A DNA stretch of 64,000 nt from NCBI RefSeq assembly GCF_000221185.1, contig NC_015865.1, positions 1,736,001 through 1,800,000 on the forward strand, given 5' to 3'. Position 1 is the stretch's first letter, and the number at the start of each line of letters is the position of its first letter. The notes beneath the pieces are model-generated. The model saw nothing but the letters and a program-made list of their open reading frames with translations. It was not told the origin of the DNA and did not search any database. The translations under genes and the position numbers were made by a program. The DNA comes from Thermococcus sp. 4557. Its GTDB lineage: Archaea; Methanobacteriota_B; Thermococci; Thermococcales; Thermococcaceae. This document shows positions 53,934 to 62,488 of the stretch, piece by piece.

Positions 53934-54137
53934 TCAGCTCTTGATGGCGAGCTTGATGTCCTCGGCCTTGACGGTCTTCCTGCCGGCGTGGTGGGCAAGG
54001 TCGACCGCCTTCCTGGCGATCTCCATGGCCTTCTCCTCGAGGTGCTCGGCCAGGAGCTTGGCGGCGTCCTCGCTGACGCGGGCGGCGCCGGCCTTCCTTA
54101 TCAGCCTGTCAACTGGGGCAATCGGCAACTCAGCCAT
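53934..54137 (-). CDS. archaeal histone
   Basis: A 67-residue histone-fold protein: [31 protein letters not shown], then [25 protein letters not shown]. It packages DNA into archaeal nucleosome-like fibres. The [10 protein letters not shown] and RVSEDA DNA-contact loops are intact. ATG preceded by GGAGGTTGGG; TATA-like GTTTATATAGG at about 54197-54207. One of probably two histone genes in the genome. Confidence 0.96.
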   Translation of the reverse strand: MAELPIAPVDRLIRKAGAARVSEDAAKLLAEHLEEKAMEIARKAVDLAHHAGRKTVKAEDIKLAIKS

Positions 54138-54326
54138 TTTCCCAACCTCCTAAACGTTGTTTTGCAGGTATCTGCGTTTTATTCTAGGAAGGAAGGCCTA
54201 TATAAACTTTTCGGAAACAGGGCCTTCTGGGGGCGATAATCGGCTGTTTTTGGGTGGGGTGTTTAGAAATTCGGCATCCTTCGCCTGCCACCTTATGAAC
54301 GGCCCAATACAAACCCGAGGGCAAAG

Positions 54327-54392
54327 TTTTGAAAACGCCCATCTGTCCTTAAAAACTAATTCACTGACTGGACAGAGCTTTGATTTTCAAAA
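54327..54392. repeat. nested inverted repeat in the histone-rbcL spacer
   Basis: TTTTGAAAA (54327-54335) and TTTTCAAAA (54384-54392) form the outer arms; CTGTCC (54343-54348) and GGACAG (54370-54375) the inner arms, centred near 54360. Gaps on both sides are nearly equal (7 and 8 bases). The rest of the 391-base spacer holds the two opposing promoters and no convincing gene. Confidence 0.45.
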
Positions 54393-54426
54393 GCGGGGCG
54401 GAAGTTTGGGGCGTTGACGCAGTAAA

Positions 54427-54490
54427 AGTGTCCCCGATACTCATATAGGGGCAGGAGTGTCCCAATAATGAACCATAGCATTTTTATAGG
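54427..54490 (+). promoter_or_regulatory. rbcL promoter with a repeated AGTGTCCC element
   Basis: AGTGTCCC occurs at 54427-54434 and again at 54456-54463, 29 bases apart, so roughly on the same helix face. The TATA-like TTTTATAG at 54482-54489 follows, and a strong ribosome binding site AGGAGGTGA precedes the ATG at 54529. The direct repeats stand at the position of an activator. Confidence 0.45.
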
Positions 54491-54528
54491 TGGCCGTATA
54501 ATCTCCGAGTTACTCAGGAGGTGAAAGC

Positions 54529-55863
54529 ATGGTAGAGAAGTTTGACGAGATATACGACTACTACGTGGACAAGGCCTATGAGCCCAATAAAAAGAGGGAT
54601 ATCATAGCCGTGTTCCGCATAACCCCCGCGAAGGGCTACACCATCGAGGCGGCCGCCGGTGCAGTCGCCGCCGAGAGCTCAACTGGAACCTGGACGACGC
54701 TCTACGAGTGGTATGAGAAGGAGAGGTGGGCCGACCTTTCCGCCAAGGCCTACGACTTCCACGACATGGGCGACGGCAGCTGGATAGTCAAGATCGCTTA
54801 TCCCTCTCACGCCTTTGAGGACGGAAATATGCCGGGCTTCCTCGCGAGCATAGCGGGCAACATCTTCGGAATGAAGCGCGTTGAGTGGCTCCGCTTGGAG
54901 GATATATACCTTCCGGAGAGGTTCCTCCGCAACTACCCCGGTCCGAACTTCGGTATCGAAGGCGTCAGAAAGAAGCTGGAAATATACGACAGGCCGCTCT
55001 ACGGTGTCGTCCCGAAGCCGAAGGTCGGCTACTCTCCGGAGGAACTTTACAAGCTCGCCAACGACCTCTTCTTGGGTGGAGCTGATTACATCAAGGACGA
55101 TGAGAACCTCACGAGCCCCTGGTACAACCGCTTCGAGGAGAGGGTGAAGATCGTCACAAAGGCTATGGAGAGGGCCGAGAACGAGACCGGCGAGAAGAAG
55201 ACATGGTTCGCCAACATTACGGCCCCCATACTGGAGATGGAGGAAAGGCTTGAGATACTTGCAGACTACGGAGTTCCACATGCAATGATCGACGTCGTCG
55301 TTCTGGGATGGGGCGTTCTCGACTACATAAGAGAGCTGGCAGATGACTACGGCATCGCGCTGCACGCCCACAGGGCCATGCACACAGCCTTCGCCAGGAA
55401 CCCGTACCATGGCATATCGATGTTCGTCCTGGCGAAGCTCTACCGCCTTATAGGCGTTGACCAGCTCCACATCGGAACCGCCGGTGCGGGCAAGATGGAA
55501 GGGGAGAAGTGGGAGGTCATCCAGTACAAGAGGATAATCACGGAAGACCACTACGTTCCGGACGAGAACGACGTCTTCCATCTTGAGCAGAAATTCTACC
55601 ACATCAAGCCCGTCTTCCCGACGAGCTCCGGCGGCCTCCACCCCGGCAACATCCAGCCGGTCATAGACGCCCTCGGAAAGGACATCGTCCTCCAGCTCGG
55701 CGGTGGAACAATGGGTCATCCTGACGGACCGAAGGCCGGAGCGATGGCCGTCAGACAGGCCCTCGACGCCATCATGCAGGGCATCCCGCTCGACGAGTAC
55801 GCCAAGAGCCACAGGGAACTCGCCAGGGCCCTCGAAAAGTGGGGCCACGTCACCCCGGTCTGA
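54529..55863 (+). CDS. rbcL: type III ribulose-1,5-bisphosphate carboxylase
   Basis: RuBisCO of 444 residues, the archaeal type III that works in AMP degradation: ribulose 1,5-bisphosphate made from AMP and ribose 1,5-bisphosphate is carboxylated to two 3-phosphoglycerates. The active-site loop GGADYIKDDENLTS places the carbamylated lysine at 189, followed by Asp and Glu metal ligands; KPKVGYSPEEL and TSSGGLHPGN supply further substrate contacts, and QLGGGTMGHPDGP the phosphate site. Complete and undamaged. Preceded by a strong ribosome binding site and by paired direct repeats upstream of the TATA box. AMP phosphorylase and R15P isomerase are not in this window. Confidence 0.97.
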   Translation: MVEKFDEIYDYYVDKAYEPNKKRDIIAVFRITPAKGYTIEAAAGAVAAESSTGTWTTLYEWYEKERWADLSAKAYDFHDMGDGSWIVKIAYPSHAFEDGNMPGFLASIAGNIFGMKRVEWLRLEDIYLPERFLRNYPGPNFGIEGVRKKLEIYDRPLYGVVPKPKVGYSPEELYKLANDLFLGGADYIKDDENLTSPWYNRFEERVKIVTKAMERAENETGEKKTWFANITAPILEMEERLEILADYGVPHAMIDVVVLGWGVLDYIRELADDYGIALHAHRAMHTAFARNPYHGISMFVLAKLYRLIGVDQLHIGTAGAGKMEGEKWEVIQYKRIITEDHYVPDENDVFHLEQKFYHIKPVFPTSSGGLHPGNIQPVIDALGKDIVLQLGGGTMGHPDGPKAGAMAVRQALDAIMQGIPLDEYAKSHRELARALEKWGHVTPV

Positions 55864-55960
55864 CCGGTTTGACGGCTTTTCTTTCCCATTTTCGTCTCCC
55901 GTTCAACTTTTCGCCCGGAGGAGATTTAACGGGTGGATGTGTTCTTCTTCCGGTGGTGTT

Positions 55961-56542
55961 ATGGTTCATCCTGGTGGATTCTTGGAGGTCATAACGGGAC
56001 CGATGTTCGCGGGCAAAACCACCGAGCTTATAAAGAGGATAGAGCGGCAGACCTTCGCCAAGAGGAAGGCCGCCCTCTTCAAGCCCAGCATCGACAACAG
56101 GTACTCCGAGGATGACGTGGTCGCCCACAACGGTCTCAGGTACGAGGCCTTCGTCGTCCCCACGAACGAGGAGGGCGTTGAGCTCATTGAGAGGATTACC
56201 CTGGATGAGGGCTTCGAGGTAATCGGGGTGGACGAGGTTCAGTTCTTTCCGCAGGTGATAGTCGAGACTCTGAACCGCCTCGCCGACGAGGGAATCTACG
56301 TGATTGCGAGCGGCCTCAACCTCGACTTCAAGGGGGACCCCTTCCCTGTGACCAGGGATCTCCTCGTTAGGGCCGACAACATCGTCTACCTCACCGCGGT
56401 CTGCACGGTCTGCGGGAAGCCCGCGACCAGGAGTCAGCGTCTTATTGATGGGAAGCCGGCCCCGAGGGACTCCCCGATAATCCTCGTCGGGAGCAGCGAG
56501 AGCTATGAGGCACGCTGCAGGGAGCACCACTTTGTTCCGTAA
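55961..56542 (+). CDS. tdk: thymidine kinase (type II)
   Basis: Phosphorylates thymidine, 193 residues. P-loop ITGPMFAGKTTELIKR, VIGVDEVQFFP (Walker B region), the lasso with SGLNLDFKGDPF, and a zinc site CTVCGKPATRSQRL plus YEARCREHH. ATG at 55961 after GGTGGTGTT; an in-frame ATG at 55937 also has a GGTGG before it. About 100 bases after rbcL in the same direction. Confidence 0.93.
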   Translation: MVHPGGFLEVITGPMFAGKTTELIKRIERQTFAKRKAALFKPSIDNRYSEDDVVAHNGLRYEAFVVPTNEEGVELIERITLDEGFEVIGVDEVQFFPQVIVETLNRLADEGIYVIASGLNLDFKGDPFPVTRDLLVRADNIVYLTAVCTVCGKPATRSQRLIDGKPAPRDSPIILVGSSESYEARCREHHFVP

Positions 56543-56623
56543 TCCCTCAATTTTTCCCCAGTTCACCGAAAAGCTTAAAGTAATCTTTTCTTACATCAGG
56601 TTAGGGAAAGGGGGTGAGAGGCC

Positions 56624-57220
56624 ATGGAGTCAAATAAGAATATGGGGAGGCTGCTTGACATACTGGGAAACGAGACCCGCAGGAGGATACTCATCCTGCT
56701 CACCAAGAGGCCTTACTTTGTGAGCGAGCTGAGCCAGGAGCTCGGGGTCGGTCAGAAGGCCGTCCTTGAGCATCTTAGGATACTCGAGAGCGCCGGGCTC
56801 ATAGAGGGAAGAACCGAGAAGATACCTCGCGGCAGGCCCAGAAAGTACTACACGATAAAGAGGGGCTTCAGAATGGAGGTACTGCTCACCCCGTACACCT
56901 TCGGCACTGAGATGTACGAACCGAAGGCCCCCAGGCGGACCAGGGAGTACAACCAGGCCAGGGCTCTCATAAAGTCCACGGAGCCCGCTGACGCCAAGAT
57001 AGACGAGCTCCTGACGTTTCTGGCGGAGATACAGGAGAGGATAAATGAGATAATCCGGACAAAGCAGGAGCTGGAGGAAGTCCGCCTGCTGACGGAGACT
57101 TACATAGAGAATTTCTTCAGAAGGGTGGCCCAGGAAAACGAGAGGGAGTTCGAGAGGCTCCTGAAGGAGTTCGCCCCCAGACTGCCGAGAAAGATACTCG
57201 AGGACCTGGAAAGCTTTTAG
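56624..57220 (+). CDS. phr: heat-shock transcription regulator Phr
   Basis: A 198-residue winged-helix regulator of the ArsR class matching Pyrococcus Phr: RLLDILGNETRRRILILLTKRPYFVSELSQELG, then VGQKAVLEHLRILESAGLIEGRTEKIPRGRPRKYY. The C-terminal 100 residues form a long coiled coil for dimerisation. Phr represses heat-shock genes (Hsp20, an AAA+ ATPase, itself) at normal temperature; in Pyrococcus inositol-phosphate synthase is also in its reach, and that gene is in this window. ATG at 56624 follows GGGGGTGAGAGG. A TATA-like CTTAAAG lies about 55 bases upstream. Confidence 0.93.
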   Translation: MESNKNMGRLLDILGNETRRRILILLTKRPYFVSELSQELGVGQKAVLEHLRILESAGLIEGRTEKIPRGRPRKYYTIKRGFRMEVLLTPYTFGTEMYEPKAPRRTREYNQARALIKSTEPADAKIDELLTFLAEIQERINEIIRTKQELEEVRLLTETYIENFFRRVAQENEREFERLLKEFAPRLPRKILEDLESF

Positions 57221-57267
57221 GAACCGGACAGAAGGGTCCGAAGGGAATAAATCCTAGAAAAGGGGCA

Positions 57268-57471
57268 TCAGAGCATCTTGCCCTCTTCCTTCATCCTCAC
57301 GAGCTTGGTTATGTAGCCGGCTATCCTGTTCCTGATGGTCTTGCTGGTGACGTTGGTGAGCTCCTCGACCTTCTTCTTGTTGTGCTCGAAGTCCTTGGTG
57401 AACTCGTTCGGGTAGCGGTCAAACAGCTCGCGGGCGGTTCTCTTGATGAAAGTCTGCTTGATGTTTCCCAT
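57268..57471 (-). CDS. rps17e: 30S ribosomal protein S17e
   Basis: A 67-residue ribosomal protein of the S17e family: [52 protein letters not shown]. Start ATG at 57471 (another ATG directly upstream at 57474) with GGGGGG just before. Convergent with phr. Confidence 0.95.
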   Translation of the reverse strand: MGNIKQTFIKRTARELFDRYPNEFTKDFEHNKKKVEELTNVTSKTIRNRIAGYITKLVRMKEEGKML

Positions 57472-57564
57472 CATCAATCCCCCCATTATCTTGACTCTGA
57501 CAACCGTAACCCAAATCATGAAAGCCCTTTTAAAGGTTTTCCCACGTGGTGGGAAGAAAAGGAA

Positions 57565-57708
57565 TCATCTTTTCCTCCTCAGCCTCTCGGCGATGTTCGC
57601 GTTTGTCCTCTTTGGATAGACGATACCGAGGGAGTTAATCCTAATCACCGCGAATCCCGCGTGAACCCTAATGACGCCCCGCAGGAGGTTCCTCCATGAG
57701 CGCCCCAT
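57565..57708 (-). CDS. small basic protein, 47 residues
   Basis: A short open frame from ATG at 57708 to TGA at 57565 in the spacer upstream of S17e. It encodes GRSWRNLLRGVIRVHAGF, then AVIRINSLGIVYPKRTN and NIAERLRRKR: 12 basic residues and only one acidic one. A very good ribosome binding site (GAGGTGATGG) precedes it, and TATA-like ACTATATTGG and CTTATAGG lie further upstream. The composition suggests an RNA- or DNA-binding or ribosome-associated peptide. No family recognised. Confidence 0.6.
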   Translation of the reverse strand: MGRSWRNLLRGVIRVHAGFAVIRINSLGIVYPKRTNANIAERLRRKR

Positions 57709-57798
57709 CCACCATCACCTCAATCCAATATAGTATGAACGTGGATTCACCTATAAGTGTTTCGGGACGTTTATAAGGCCCCACGAAAACCCCCGATC

Positions 57799-58218
57799 AT
57801 GATGAGGGAAATCATCCGCTGCAAGGGGCACGAGAACGTAAGGGCAACCCACAAATCGACGCTTGAGTTCACGAAGGAAAACTACCTCACCCCGAGGGGG
57901 GACTGCATACTGTGCATCGAAGCGGACAGAGGAATAAACGACCTGAGCGAGGAGTTTAAAGCAGCTCTGCGGGCTGGAAAAAAGCTTCTCATTAGGATAC
58001 GTGTGGGGGATTTGGTTGATGAAGTCCTGGCAGAGGGTAGCGGTGAACTTATTCTCGACCACGACTACTCCATGGTTATCCGAAAGAGCGACTACATCGA
58101 TGCCAGAACCCTCGCCATAAAGGCAAATAAGGCCGCGAGGGACATAGACCGGCGCATCGTGGAGCTTCTGAAGAGCCCCGAAAGGACAGCAGAGATTGAG
58201 CTGATAATTCTGGATTAG
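57799..58218 (+). CDS. DUF371 family protein
   Basis: A 139-residue archaeal protein of the DUF371 family: CKGHENVRATHKSTLEFTKENYLTPRGDCILCIEADRGI, a conserved N-terminal pattern, then SDYIDARTLAIKANKAARDIDRRIVELL. Function unknown. The TATA box TTTATAAG (57770-57777) lies only about 25-30 bases upstream of ATG 57799 and no ribosome binding site is visible, so the mRNA should be leaderless (ATG at 57799 or 57802). Overlaps the convergent GH130 gene by four bases. Confidence 0.85.
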   Translation: MMREIIRCKGHENVRATHKSTLEFTKENYLTPRGDCILCIEADRGINDLSEEFKAALRAGKKLLIRIRVGDLVDEVLAEGSGELILDHDYSMVIRKSDYIDARTLAIKANKAARDIDRRIVELLKSPERTAEIELIILD

Positions 58219-59141
58219 TCCTCTTTCCTCCTCCAGTCCCCTATCGCCAGACCAACGTGCCTGTCCGCTCCCCCGTAGTAGAGGTAGTATCTGCCCCCAT
58301 GCTCTACCATAGCCTCGGCGAAGACCACGTTATCAACCCATCCATGCAGCTCCCACTCGAAGGTCGGCCTGAGGATGGGCTTCTCGGTTCTCCAGATGAG
58401 CTTTCTTGGCTCTTCCCAGTCGAAGAGTGCGACGTGCGTGTAGTAGACGAGCTTTCCGTCCTCGTGGAAGGCCTCGCTGTGTATCAGGAGTATCCCGTCC
58501 TCCGTGAGGATTGGCGGAGGTCCGGGTTCAACGAGATAGCCCCTCGGCCTCAGAACGGGCTCCCTCTCGTACTCCCAGTGGATGAGGTCCTTTGAATAGG
58601 CGAGCCAGACGTTGGAGTCGCCGAAGTACATGATGTAGTAGCCCTCGAAGGGTCCGGACTTCATCTTCTCCGTCAGTATGGCTCCGCTCTTTGTCCAGTT
58701 GAACCTTCCGTTCTTGGGGAAAGGGAACTCCTCGAAAACCACTCCGTGCTTCTTCCAGTTCAGAAGATTCTTCGAGGTGGCGATGCAGAGCCGTGCCGTC
58801 TTTCCATCGTAGCCGGTGTAGGTCATGTAGTAGGTCTTTCCAATCCTCACGACGCGAGGGTCCTCAACGCCGAGCTTCTCCCACTCGTATTCGGGCTCCA
58901 TAACGGGCTCCGGGTGTCTGATGAAGTTGATCCCATCCTCACTCAGCGCCAGCCCGATTCTTCCGGTTATCTTCTCCCCCTTAGCCTCCGCACGGTACAG
59001 CATGACCACCTTTCCCCGCCTCTTGACCACCGCGGGGTTATAGGTGTTCTTTGAGTCGAATCCCTCATCTGAGGGAGAAAGCATGGGTTTTGAGAGTTTT
59101 TCAAACCTGAACTCATAGGGATTCAACGCTAACGCCCCCAT
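58215..59141 (-). CDS. GH130-family glycoside phosphorylase/hydrolase
   Basis: Five-bladed propeller protein of 308 residues in the GH130 family, most members of which phosphorolyse beta-1,4- or beta-1,2-mannosides. Visible: AEAKGEKITGRIGLALSEDG, VEDPRVVRIGKTYYMTYTGYD with the catalytic Asp, GPFEGYYIMYFGDSNVWLAYS, and YYGGADRHVGLAIGD near the end. The ATG at 59141 overlaps the end of the debranching-like gene by 29 bases, so both are co-translated. Activity may be phosphorolysis of a mannoside; substrate unproven. Confidence 0.85.
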   Translation of the reverse strand: MGALALNPYEFRFEKLSKPMLSPSDEGFDSKNTYNPAVVKRRGKVVMLYRAEAKGEKITGRIGLALSEDGINFIRHPEPVMEPEYEWEKLGVEDPRVVRIGKTYYMTYTGYDGKTARLCIATSKNLLNWKKHGVVFEEFPFPKNGRFNWTKSGAILTEKMKSGPFEGYYIMYFGDSNVWLAYSKDLIHWEYEREPVLRPRGYLVEPGPPPILTEDGILLIHSEAFHEDGKLVYYTHVALFDWEEPRKLIWRTEKPILRPTFEWELHGWVDNVVFAEAMVEHGGRYYLYYGGADRHVGLAIGDWRRKED

Positions 59142-60975
59142 CAGCAACTACGAGGTACCTCCTTCCTCCAAACGAAACCCCTCTCAGAACGATGCTCGTT
59201 CCCTCCGCCGGCCGGACGGTAAGCTCATCCCCCGCCTCCATCCCCAGCGCGGCGGTAACGAAGGCGAAAACGCTCGCCGCGCTCCAGGCCTGCGGGGAGT
59301 TGGCCCTCGGAACGGGAACGAGCTCGTTTAGGCCGCTGTACAGCTCCGGAAGCTCCCTCTCCGGCAGAAGCTTCGCGGCATCGAAGACGGCATCCATGAG
59401 TGCCTTCGCCATGTCCGTTCTTCCAATCCTCGCCAGGCCGAGGGCTATCAGCGCGTTGTCGTGCGGCCACACGCTTCCGCGGTGGTAGCTGAACGGGTTG
59501 TAGGCTTTCTCCTTAGCGCTCAGGGTTCTTATGCCGTACCGGGAGAGCATATCCGGCCGGAAAAGCCTCCCCGCGAGTTCCTCCTCGTGCTCGGCTATAC
59601 CCGTCAGGAGCAGGTGTCCCATGTTGGAGGAGACGACTCTAAGCGGCCTTCCCTCTCCATCAAGCGCGAGGGCGTAGTACGAGCCGAGCCAGAAGTCGCG
59701 GTTGAACCTTTTCTTCAGCTTTTCCGCCTCTGCGAGAAGGGTCTTTTCATCGAGGTCGGTCAGGTCAAGCTCCCCCGCAAGTTTAAGCGCCCAGTAGGCG
59801 TAGCCCTGCACCTCAACGAGCGCTATCGGCGGCTTTGGAAGTTTCCCTTCCTCGTCAATTATCGCATCCCTTGAATCCTTCCATCCCTTGTTGCCGAGTA
59901 TCCCCGGAACGTAGGTTATGTACCCATCATCGAGCTTTCCGAGTATCCACTCGACAGCATCGGTCAGGTTCGGTCTCAGTTCCTCGATTAATTTTCTGTC
60001 CCCCGTCCAGCGCAGGTACTCACCCGCCAGCGCCACGTAGAGTGGAGTGGCATCCACCGTGCCGTAGTAGGGCGCGAAGGGAACCTTCCCCGACTGTGCG
60101 AGCTCCCCGAGACGGAACTCATGGGGTATCTTCCCCGGCTCCTCCTCGTTCTTCGGGTTAGTTCTCTTTCCCTGGAGCCGCCCGAAGAGTCTCAGCGTGC
60201 CGGCGGCGTATTCGGGGTAATACGGCAGGAGAAAGAGTGAGGTTATTATCGCGTCCCTTCCGAAGGGACAGGCGAAGTACGGAATTCCTGCAAGGGGAAC
60301 CGGCCCGAAGCGCGTGAATAGCGTCAGGGCGTTTATGTTCTCAACCGCCCTCTCGAATACTCCGTCTATGAAGAGTGAGCCGGTGAAGGCGACGTTTTTT
60401 ATCGTTCTCTTTTTCTCTGCGAGTATCTCCGAGATCCTGCCCTCGATTTTGGGGATGAAGCGGACGTAGAGGACTGCCTTCCCGAGGGGAGGTATCTCAA
60501 GTTCCGCCCTTAGGAGGTTCCCCTCCCTTCCCATGTTGGTCTCGATGAAGAGGCTCCTCCTTCCGGAGGGGCTCTCTTTGATGTACCTTCCGCCGACTGG
60601 GGCTATCGCCTTTCCGCTCTTCAGCCCCATAAAGCCCCTGACCTGGAATATGTCCTCAATGGGAGCCTCGTAGGAGTACCTGACCTTGACACCGAGCGGT
60701 TCTTCCGACGTGTTGTAGAAGGAGAGCTTTTCCTCGTAAATCCCGTCCAGCGTTCTCAGCCTCACCAGGATTCCCCATTCGCCCAGGGAGAAGTGTGAAA
60801 CCGCCCGGGTGAAGGTTGACGATGCCCCGATGAAGCCCGGTTCCGGAGAAACCTCAAGCTGGGCCTTTCTGACGAATCTGGTGTCGAGAAAATAAAAGCC
60901 GTCGTAATGGGAGGGCATGTTCCCCCTCTCATCGCTCAGGACAAAGGCCCCGTTGCCGGCTAGGATGGTTTTCAT
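59113..60975 (-). CDS. glycogen-debranching-enzyme-like glucosidase (COG3408)
   Basis: A 620-residue protein with an N-terminal beta-sandwich (residues 1-190, starting GNGAFVLSDERGNMPSHYDGFYFLDTR) and an (alpha/alpha)6 catalytic domain with ACPFGRDAIITSL, GTVDATPLYVALAGEYLRWTGD, HRGSVWPHDNALIALGL and a C-terminal beta part. This is the layout of amylo-alpha-1,6-glucosidase-like proteins, of which many act on sugars other than glycogen. It lies between the GH130 and isomerase genes, suggesting a joint pathway. Confidence 0.88.
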   Translation of the reverse strand: MKTILAGNGAFVLSDERGNMPSHYDGFYFLDTRFVRKAQLEVSPEPGFIGASSTFTRAVSHFSLGEWGILVRLRTLDGIYEEKLSFYNTSEEPLGVKVRYSYEAPIEDIFQVRGFMGLKSGKAIAPVGGRYIKESPSGRRSLFIETNMGREGNLLRAELEIPPLGKAVLYVRFIPKIEGRISEILAEKKRTIKNVAFTGSLFIDGVFERAVENINALTLFTRFGPVPLAGIPYFACPFGRDAIITSLFLLPYYPEYAAGTLRLFGRLQGKRTNPKNEEEPGKIPHEFRLGELAQSGKVPFAPYYGTVDATPLYVALAGEYLRWTGDRKLIEELRPNLTDAVEWILGKLDDGYITYVPGILGNKGWKDSRDAIIDEEGKLPKPPIALVEVQGYAYWALKLAGELDLTDLDEKTLLAEAEKLKKRFNRDFWLGSYYALALDGEGRPLRVVSSNMGHLLLTGIAEHEEELAGRLFRPDMLSRYGIRTLSAKEKAYNPFSYHRGSVWPHDNALIALGLARIGRTDMAKALMDAVFDAAKLLPERELPELYSGLNELVPVPRANSPQAWSAASVFAFVTAALGMEAGDELTVRPAEGTSIVLRGVSFGGRRYLVVADGGVSVESL

Positions 60976-60977
60976 CG

Positions 60978-62462
60978 TTATCCCTCAAGGAAGGACTTTA
61001 CATCCCCCGGATCACCAAGGTTAATCGCCTTTACTCCCCAGAGCCTCGCGGTAAAGCGGAGCTCCTCGGTGTAGTCACCGGGAACCAGCGAGAGGTGGTT
61101 GGCCCCCATGGCCGAGATGAAGGTTTCTTTGTCGAGCGGGTTCCTTATGGCCGTATGCGGCCACTGCTTGCCCCATTTGAGCTTCGACTCCATCTCCTCC
61201 GTTATCTCAAGGCCCTCCGCGAGGAAGTAGAGGAGGTAGTACTCTCCCCCGCGACGTATGAGCCTCGCCACGGTAAACTCCGCCGGAGGGGTTCTGTAAG
61301 TTAGCGCCCCGCCGCTCGCCCCCTGGCACTGTCCCTGGATTATAGTAGCTTTGAGGTTCTCCTCCGGGTTCTCGCTCAGCCTCGCGTAGTAGAGCGATGA
61401 AGCACCGCAGTTGGCTATCATGACGACCTCATCGTCCACGTACTTTATGTCCCCGAAGAGCGGCGGCTTTCCGCTCAGATAGAAGAGGAGCGCCGAGCTT
61501 ATCGTGCCCTTGACGTCGCCCTCACACGTGGCCGGGATTACCTCCTTCTCGCCCTCGGCATCGAGGTTGAACGGGAACAGCGCCGGAATCAGGCAGGCCG
61601 TAACGCCGTAGATCTCGCTCAGCTCCGGCTGGCACTTTATCGAGACTGCCGAAACACCTTTCTGCTCGCTCCAGCTCTCCTTTGCGGCTAGGTAGAGTGC
61701 TATCTGTCTCCTCAATGCCTCGGGTGTCAGCATGAGGTCATCAAACTTGACTTCCGTTTTCTCGGTCAGCCAGTCGTAGAACTCCTCCACGCGAATCCTC
61801 AGCTTCTCGTCCGAGAGCATCTTCTCCGCCTTCCTTACCAGAACGTACTGGTCGAGGGTTATGAAGTCGCCGACGATCCTCTTAAGCCTCGGCAGGTCGT
61901 CCATGAGGTGCTCCATCCCGAGGGTGTAGGGTGCACCCCAGAGGAGAATGGACTTCCTGGAGAGCTTTGAGACGACCTCGACGGCTCTAACCCAGGCCTT
62001 TACCTTTTCAACGTCCCCCTTGAGGCGGACGTGGTTCAGCGCGTACTCGTTCACCGCGCTCTCCCAGAGCGAGGCCCCGACAGATGTGACGCACGTGGTT
62101 CCTGCCCATGCCGGATCGTCGTCGGCGTAAAGGAGTATAGGCCTCTTGGTTTCCCTGACCAGTGCCGTAACGAGGTTGCTCTCCGTCCAGTGCCAGAGGC
62201 CGGCTATTATTCCCGAGACGGAGCTTCCGGCTATGATTTCTCCCGCCTTAAAGCTCTCATCCATCGAATCTACCCCGAAGTTCTTACCGGCTTTGAGGGC
62301 CTCGTATTTTCCAAGCCTCTCGTTCACGTCGAGAACCTCAAAGCCGGCCTTCCTCAGCTCCACGATGAGGGCCGAGTGCTTCTCCATCAAAGCCCTCTCG
62401 CGCTCGATCGAGAGGGCCGTTGGTCGAGGGTCGGTGAAAGTAATGAGGGCTATCACGGGCAT
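60978..62462 (-). CDS. FucI/AraA-fold sugar isomerase-like protein
   Basis: A 494-residue protein related to L-fucose/L-arabinose isomerases: SVSGIIAGLWHWTESNLVTALV, then ATCEGDVKGTISSALLFYLSGKPPLFGDIKYVDDEVVMIANCGASS in which the Glu and Asp ligands of the metal are recognisable; the histidine that usually precedes CG is replaced by Asn. GQCQGASGGALTYRTPPAEFT follows. It could isomerise an aldose or act otherwise. The ATG at 62462 follows GGTG. Divergent from a PfkB kinase gene across an 82-base regulatory spacer. Confidence 0.8.
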   Translation of the reverse strand: MPVIALITFTDPRPTALSIERERALMEKHSALIVELRKAGFEVLDVNERLGKYEALKAGKNFGVDSMDESFKAGEIIAGSSVSGIIAGLWHWTESNLVTALVRETKRPILLYADDDPAWAGTTCVTSVGASLWESAVNEYALNHVRLKGDVEKVKAWVRAVEVVSKLSRKSILLWGAPYTLGMEHLMDDLPRLKRIVGDFITLDQYVLVRKAEKMLSDEKLRIRVEEFYDWLTEKTEVKFDDLMLTPEALRRQIALYLAAKESWSEQKGVSAVSIKCQPELSEIYGVTACLIPALFPFNLDAEGEKEVIPATCEGDVKGTISSALLFYLSGKPPLFGDIKYVDDEVVMIANCGASSLYYARLSENPEENLKATIIQGQCQGASGGALTYRTPPAEFTVARLIRRGGEYYLLYFLAEGLEITEEMESKLKWGKQWPHTAIRNPLDKETFISAMGANHLSLVPGDYTEELRFTARLWGVKAINLGDPGDVKSFLEG

Positions 62463-62488
62463 CACCTTGAAGGGAATCGGCAAAAACT

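Noticed and set aside
54295-54417. 40-residue frame in the histone-rbcL spacer
   Set aside because: No ribosome binding site, and its repeated GQSF motif comes from the inverted-repeat DNA, so it is better explained as non-coding.
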